From JAJPJQ01 sp036522615 (GTDB lineage: Bacteria > Desulfobacterota > Binatia > UBA9968), in contig DATDFN010000160.1 in assembly GCA_036522615.1 (NCBI GenBank), positions 1 through 8,900 of the forward strand: 8,900 nt of DNA, in the 5' to 3' direction. This document shows, one piece after another, positions 6,569 to 8,900 of this stretch. Each line of letters opens with the position of its first letter. The first letter of the stretch is position 1. The notes under the pieces were generated by a model that worked only from the letters and a program-made list of their open reading frames with translations, did not search any database and was not told the DNA's origin. Position numbers and translations under genes: made by a program.

Positions 6569-7219
6569 CTATTTGCCGGTTAACGTCGCGTAAAATCCCG
6601 CGAGGCCGCTCAAGATATATTGGACGGCGAGCGCCGCGAGGATGATGCCGAGCACGCGCGTGATGATGTGAACTTTTCCTTTGCCGAGGCGCGCCATGAC
6701 GCTGTCGCCGGCGGCGAGCACGCCCCATGAGATCCCGTAAACCGCGGAGATGACGACGGCGAAAAGGGCCAGGCGCACGATATCGCCGCGCGCCTGATTG
6801 GTCAGAAGCAGCACGCTCGTGATCGCGCCCGGGCCCGAGAGCAGCGGAATCGCGAGCGGAAAGATCGCGATGTCTTCTCCCGTGGTGCGCTCTTCGCTGC
6901 GCTCCGGCGCCTGAAGCCCGGGGCGGTGACCGAAGAGCATCGGCACCGACGCTATGAACAGCAGCACGCCGCCGCTGATCGCGAACGCGTCGACCGTCAC
7001 GCCTAAATAGGTCAATAAAAATCCGCCGGCCACGAGAAAAAAAAACGTCACGCCGAACGCGACGGCGACGGCGCGCGAGAGGATGGCACGCTTGCGGACG
7101 GCGTCGAGCTCGGCCGTGAGCCCGACGAACATGGGCGCTACGCCGAGCGGATCCACCACGACAAATAGCGTTACAAAAGCGCGGAGGCCGAATTGCAGCA
7201 GACCTTCATCCAACACCAA
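6569..7219 (-). CDS. MarC family integral membrane protein
   Basis: A 216-residue hydrophobic protein of the MarC (UPF0056) family, normal for that group and with six predicted membrane helices. The two family signatures are present: FVTLFVVVDPLGVAPMFVGL (15-34) and FPLAIPLLSGPGAITSVLLL (120-139). A charged loop at 100-117 separates the two halves. MarC proteins sit in the inner membrane; despite the name, E. coli MarC is not involved in multiple antibiotic resistance and the family's transport function is not established. There is an in-frame stop four codons before residue 1, so translation must begin in the cluster TTG (7219), GTG (7216) or TTG (7213); none has a convincing ribosome site. 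GTG at 7216 is equally plausible. The downstream terminator makes it a single-gene unit, and a candidate promoter lies near 7372-7399. Confidence 0.93.
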   Translation of the reverse strand: MVLDEGLLQFGLRAFVTLFVVVDPLGVAPMFVGLTAELDAVRKRAILSRAVAVAFGVTFFFLVAGGFLLTYLGVTVDAFAISGGVLLFIASVPMLFGHRPGLQAPERSEERTTGEDIAIFPLAIPLLSGPGAITSVLLLTNQARGDIVRLALFAVVISAVYGISWGVLAAGDSVMARLGKGKVHIITRVLGIILAALAVQYILSGLAGFYATLTGK

Positions 7220-7255
7220 AGACTTTTACGCATCAGGGGACAACAAAGGCAACCA

Positions 7256-7289
7256 GGTAAAGACCCGCCACAGATGTCGGGTAAAGACC
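7256..7289. repeat. Two direct copies of GGTAAAGACC upstream of the MarC gene
   Basis: Identical 10-base copies lie at 7256-7265 and 7280-7289, with starts 24 bases apart. Each has GGT/ACC symmetry. A 9-of-10 match, GGTAAACACC, occurs at 6437-6446 upstream of the ABC exporter. They could be sites for a shared regulator; binding is not shown. Confidence 0.35.
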
Positions 7290-7298
7290 GGACATAAA

Positions 7299-7376
7299 AG
7301 TGCTGCATTCGTTCAGTTTTGTTCGATATCACGTCGCGTTCGACGAAAACCCGGACCTCAAAAGCACTGGTTTTTT
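7299..7376. promoter_or_regulatory. Multi-stem inverted-repeat region with a T-run, possible attenuator
   Basis: Outer arms AGTGCT (7299-7304) and AGCACT (7363-7368) enclose GTTTT (7316-7320) / AAAAC (7346-7350) and a tight stem CGTCG, loop CGTT, CGACG (7332-7345). On the plus strand the outer arm is followed by GG and six Ts (7371-7376). On the minus strand it is followed by only four Ts. If the MarC promoter is at 7372-7399, this would fold in the MarC leader RNA. Confidence 0.25.
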
Positions 7377-7399
7377 AGCCACTTAAGTCTTTTTGACAA
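7372..7399 (-). promoter_or_regulatory. Candidate sigma-70 promoter for the MarC gene
   Basis: Minus strand TTGTCA (7399-7394) and TAAAAA (7377-7372) are spaced 16 bases apart, a fair match to TTGACA/TATAAT. It lies about 150 bases upstream of the coding start, leaving a long leader. On the opposite strand the same place reads TTGACA (7393-7398), a perfect -35, but no -10 follows it. Confidence 0.35.
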
Positions 7400-7403
7400 T
7401 CAA

Positions 7404-7414
7404 TGGACAGTCCA
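7404..7414. promoter_or_regulatory. Palindrome TGGACAGTCCA, possible operator
   Basis: Five-base perfect arms around a central A, starting 6 bases after the plus-strand TTGACA. In the divergent region, a regulator bound here could affect both the MarC and collagen-like genes. No known operator was recognised. Confidence 0.25.
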
Positions 7415-7492
7415 AGGGCTTTCGGGAACACCGTTTGCTTTTGCCTACGGCTAACCATCTGCTCCAGGACCTGCCATCTCGGATGGGTGAAA

Positions 7493-7522
7493 ACGCTCGG
7501 AGTCAAACCGACTTCGCAGCGT
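7493..7522 (+). promoter_or_regulatory. Strong hairpin just upstream of the collagen-like gene
   Basis: ACGCTCGGAGTC (7493-7504) pairs with GACTTCG (7510-7516) and AGCGT (7518-7522): twelve base pairs, with one G-U pair and one bulged C, around an AAACC loop. GTG (7487-7489) can also pair with CAC (7523-7525) across an AAA bulge. The ribosome site AGGAG (7541-7545) lies 18 bases after the stem. It may protect or regulate the leader RNA. If translation instead starts at the GTG at 7487, it would lie inside the coding sequence. Confidence 0.4.
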
Positions 7523-7558
7523 CACGCCGGACAACGGCAAAGGAGAACCGCGATCATA

Positions 7559-8900
7559 TTGACAACGAAATGGCTATTCCTCGCCGCTGCGGTCGTCGCG
7601 GGGGCGTTGGAATTTTTCTTCCCCGCGCGCGCACTGGCGGTCCCGGCGACGCTCCTCGACGATAGTTATACGACGTCGGCGAAACCGTTCTCGACTCCCG
7701 CCGGCTCGCAGCCGACGATTGTCGTCAGTCCGAAGACAACGGGTTTTGTCCAATTCGATTTGTCTACGCTTCCCGCCGGCACGCAGGCCGGCGATGTGGC
7801 GAAAGCCAGCCTTACGTTATACGTCTCCGCCGGATCCGTTAAGAGTCCCGGATCGTTCTCCGTGAAAGTCGTCACCGGTGCGTGGGACGAACTCACTTTG
7901 AATCAAGCGAACGCTCCCGCGCTCGGCGCGGCGATCGGCGGCAACGTCGCAGTTGCGGCGGCGGACGGAAACCAATTCATCACGATCGACGTTACCAGCG
8001 TCGTGCAGCAATGGCTGGCCGGCGCTATTTCGAATCACGGCTTTGCGCTCGTCGCGAACGGCGCCACGACGCTGTCGTTCGACGCCAAAGAGAGCGGCAC
8101 AACCGGCCACAACGCGCAATTGGAAATTACGCTCGTCGGCGGGTCCATCTCCAGCGCCGGCCCAACAGGCGCGACGGGTCCTTCAGGTGCGACGGGAGCG
8201 ACCGGCCCCACTGGAGCTACCGGATCAGCGGGGCCGACAGGTGCAGCGGGCGCAACAGGAGCGACCGGGCCGGCTGGTCCGACAGGCGCGACCGGGGCGC
8301 AGGGAGTACAGGGCAACACGGGCGCGACGGGTGCCACTGGCGCTACCGGAGCGACCGGCGCCAAGGGGGACACCGGTGATACCGGGGCAACCGGCGCGAC
8401 GGGACCACAAGGTCCAACCGGCGCTACCGGCGCACAGGGCGTTCAAGGCGTCACAGGCCCGACAGGTGCTACCGGCGCAACAGGAGCCGTCGGAATAGTA
8501 TTCGAAGGCGTATGGGCGGATGCGACAGCGTATCAGGTCCGCGAGGTCGTCACGTACTTGGGCGAGACATGGCTCGCATTATTCGATCACACGAGCAACA
8601 CGAACGATTTTCCCGGCGGCACGGATGATTGCGGCAGCGGCTCTGAGGCGTGCTGGTCCAAGCTCGCCGCTATGGGCGCTACCGGTCCAACGGGTGCCAC
8701 GGGAGCTACTGGAGCCACGGGCGCGACCGGCCCGACGGGTGTGACCGGCGCAAAGGGCGATACCGGAGATACAGGCGCGACAGGAGCAACGGGTCCGACA
8801 GGCGCGACCGGGGCGCAGGGAGTACAGGGCAACACGGGCGCGACGGGTGCCACTGGCGCTACCGGAGCGACCGGACCACAAGGTCCAACCGGCGCTACCG
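7559..8900 (+). CDS. Secreted modular protein: DNRLRE/CBM96-like domain, collagen-like repeats and a CBM5/12-like module (partial, C-terminus off window)
   Basis: The frame is open to the right edge (447 codons). Residues 1-27 are a signal peptide (LFLAAAVVAGALEFFFPARA, likely cut after ALA at 27), so the protein is exported. Residues about 30-190 resemble the DNRLRE/CBM96 beta-sandwich: FVQFDLSTLPAG, ASLTLYV, WDELTLNQANAP, ITIDVTSVVQQWLAG and HGFALVA follow the family pattern. Residues 201-311 are 37 uninterrupted Gly-X-Y triplets, mostly GAT and GPT, like Thr-rich bacterial collagens such as BclA. Residues 312-372 are a 61-residue module with W, YLGETWLA and a CGSGSEACW pair, resembling chitin-binding type 3 domains. 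Residues 373-447 are 25 more triplets. Role: probably a surface filament or adhesin (inference). The TTG start at 7559 has AGGAG 13 bases upstream, which is far; an in-frame GTG at 7487 would add 24 basic residues before the signal. Confidence 0.88.
   Translation, partial: MTTKWLFLAAAVVAGALEFFFPARALAVPATLLDDSYTTSAKPFSTPAGSQPTIVVSPKTTGFVQFDLSTLPAGTQAGDVAKASLTLYVSAGSVKSPGSFSVKVVTGAWDELTLNQANAPALGAAIGGNVAVAAADGNQFITIDVTSVVQQWLAGAISNHGFALVANGATTLSFDAKESGTTGHNAQLEITLVGGSISSAGPTGATGPSGATGATGPTGATGSAGPTGAAGATGATGPAGPTGATGAQGVQGNTGATGATGATGATGAKGDTGDTGATGATGPQGPTGATGAQGVQGVTGPTGATGATGAVGIVFEGVWADATAYQVREVVTYLGETWLALFDHTSNTNDFPGGTDDCGSGSEACWSKLAAMGATGPTGATGATGATGATGPTGVTGAKGDTGDTGATGATGPTGATGAQGVQGNTGATGATGATGATGPQGPTGAT
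8276..8358 (+). repeat. 83-base exact repeat within the collagen region, copy 1
   Basis: Identical base for base to 8792-8874, starting 516 bases earlier in the same reading frame. It encodes the triplets GPT, GAT, GAQ, GVQ, GNT and four GATs. Other parts of the two collagen blocks that match in protein differ at synonymous sites, so this copy looks recently duplicated or gene-converted. Confidence 0.95.
8402..8429 (+). repeat. 28-base exact repeat, copy 1
   Basis: Identical to 8873-8900 (encoding GPQ, GPT, GAT), but at an offset of 471 bases rather than the 516 of the 83-base repeat. The 45-base difference equals five Gly-X-Y triplets. The second copy runs to the window edge and may continue. 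Confidence 0.9.
8792..8874 (+). repeat. 83-base exact repeat within the collagen region, copy 2
   Basis: Second copy of 8276-8358. Here it is followed directly by the 28-base repeat (8873-8900), whereas in the first block five triplets (GAK, GDT, GDT, GAT, GAT; 8357-8401) intervene. The same five-triplet block lies before copy 2 (8747-8791) with different synonymous codons. Confidence 0.95.

Noticed and set aside
7440..7550. Riboswitch upstream of the collagen-like gene
   Set aside because: I compared by eye with c-di-GMP-I, fluoride and glycine consensus cores and found no match; only a generic hairpin is supported.
7393..7665. Plus-strand 90-codon ORF upstream of the collagen-like gene
   Set aside because: It overlaps the signal-peptide region of the real gene in another frame and shows no coherent protein features or ribosome site.
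8035..8373. Minus-strand ORF encoding Ala-Pro-Val repeats
   Set aside because: The repeats are the reverse complement of the Gly-Ala-Thr codons of the collagen gene; the same applies to 8587-8853.
8159..8900. CRISPR or tandem noncoding repeat array
   Set aside because: The repetition has a 9-base period set by Gly-X-Y codons in an open frame; there are no uniform spacers.

Overview
The window is GC-rich bacterial DNA with tightly packed genes on both strands. Third positions are strongly G/C and several starts are GTG or TTG. The gene content suits an environmental Gram-negative lineage (deltaproteobacterial or a related uncultured phylum), but nothing here fixes the taxon. I see no tRNA, rRNA, CRISPR array, transposase, integrase or phage gene.

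Layout. (1) Positions 1-1719, minus strand: a SLC30A9-like cation diffusion facilitator, followed 44 bases downstream by a TraR/DksA zinc-finger protein carrying a BON domain. The latter runs off the left edge and may be co-transcribed with the transporter. (2) 1720-1963: divergent intergenic region. (3) 1964-4207, plus strand: myo-inositol-1-phosphate synthase (ino1), an 84-base spacer with a nested hairpin, then a Gfo/Idh/MocA oxidoreductase. This is a small unit probably devoted to inositol or sugar-phosphate metabolism. (4) 4214-4236: a very GC-rich hairpin between convergent genes. (5) 4241-6299, minus strand: an ABCB-type exporter half-transporter followed by a 65-residue basic coiled-coil protein of unknown function. 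(6) 6503-7219, minus strand: a MarC-family membrane protein with a clear intrinsic terminator. (7) 7220-7558: a 339-base divergent region rich in small structures, including a strong hairpin just before the next gene. (8) 7559 to the right edge, plus strand: a secreted modular protein with a signal peptide, a DNRLRE/CBM96-like beta-sandwich, 37 Gly-X-Thr-type collagen triplets, a 61-residue module resembling a chitin-binding (CBM5/12) domain, then at least 25 more collagen triplets.

How the genes relate. Ino1 makes inositol phosphate from glucose 6-phosphate and the adjacent oxidoreductase could act on inositol or a related sugar; this link rests on adjacency and family only. The exporter, MarC and CDF genes are separate membrane-transport functions. 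The most unusual content is the modular collagen-like surface protein with its internally shuffled DNA repeats, and the zinc-finger/BON fusion at the left edge. Neither is broken by stops in the visible part, and both are cut by the window.
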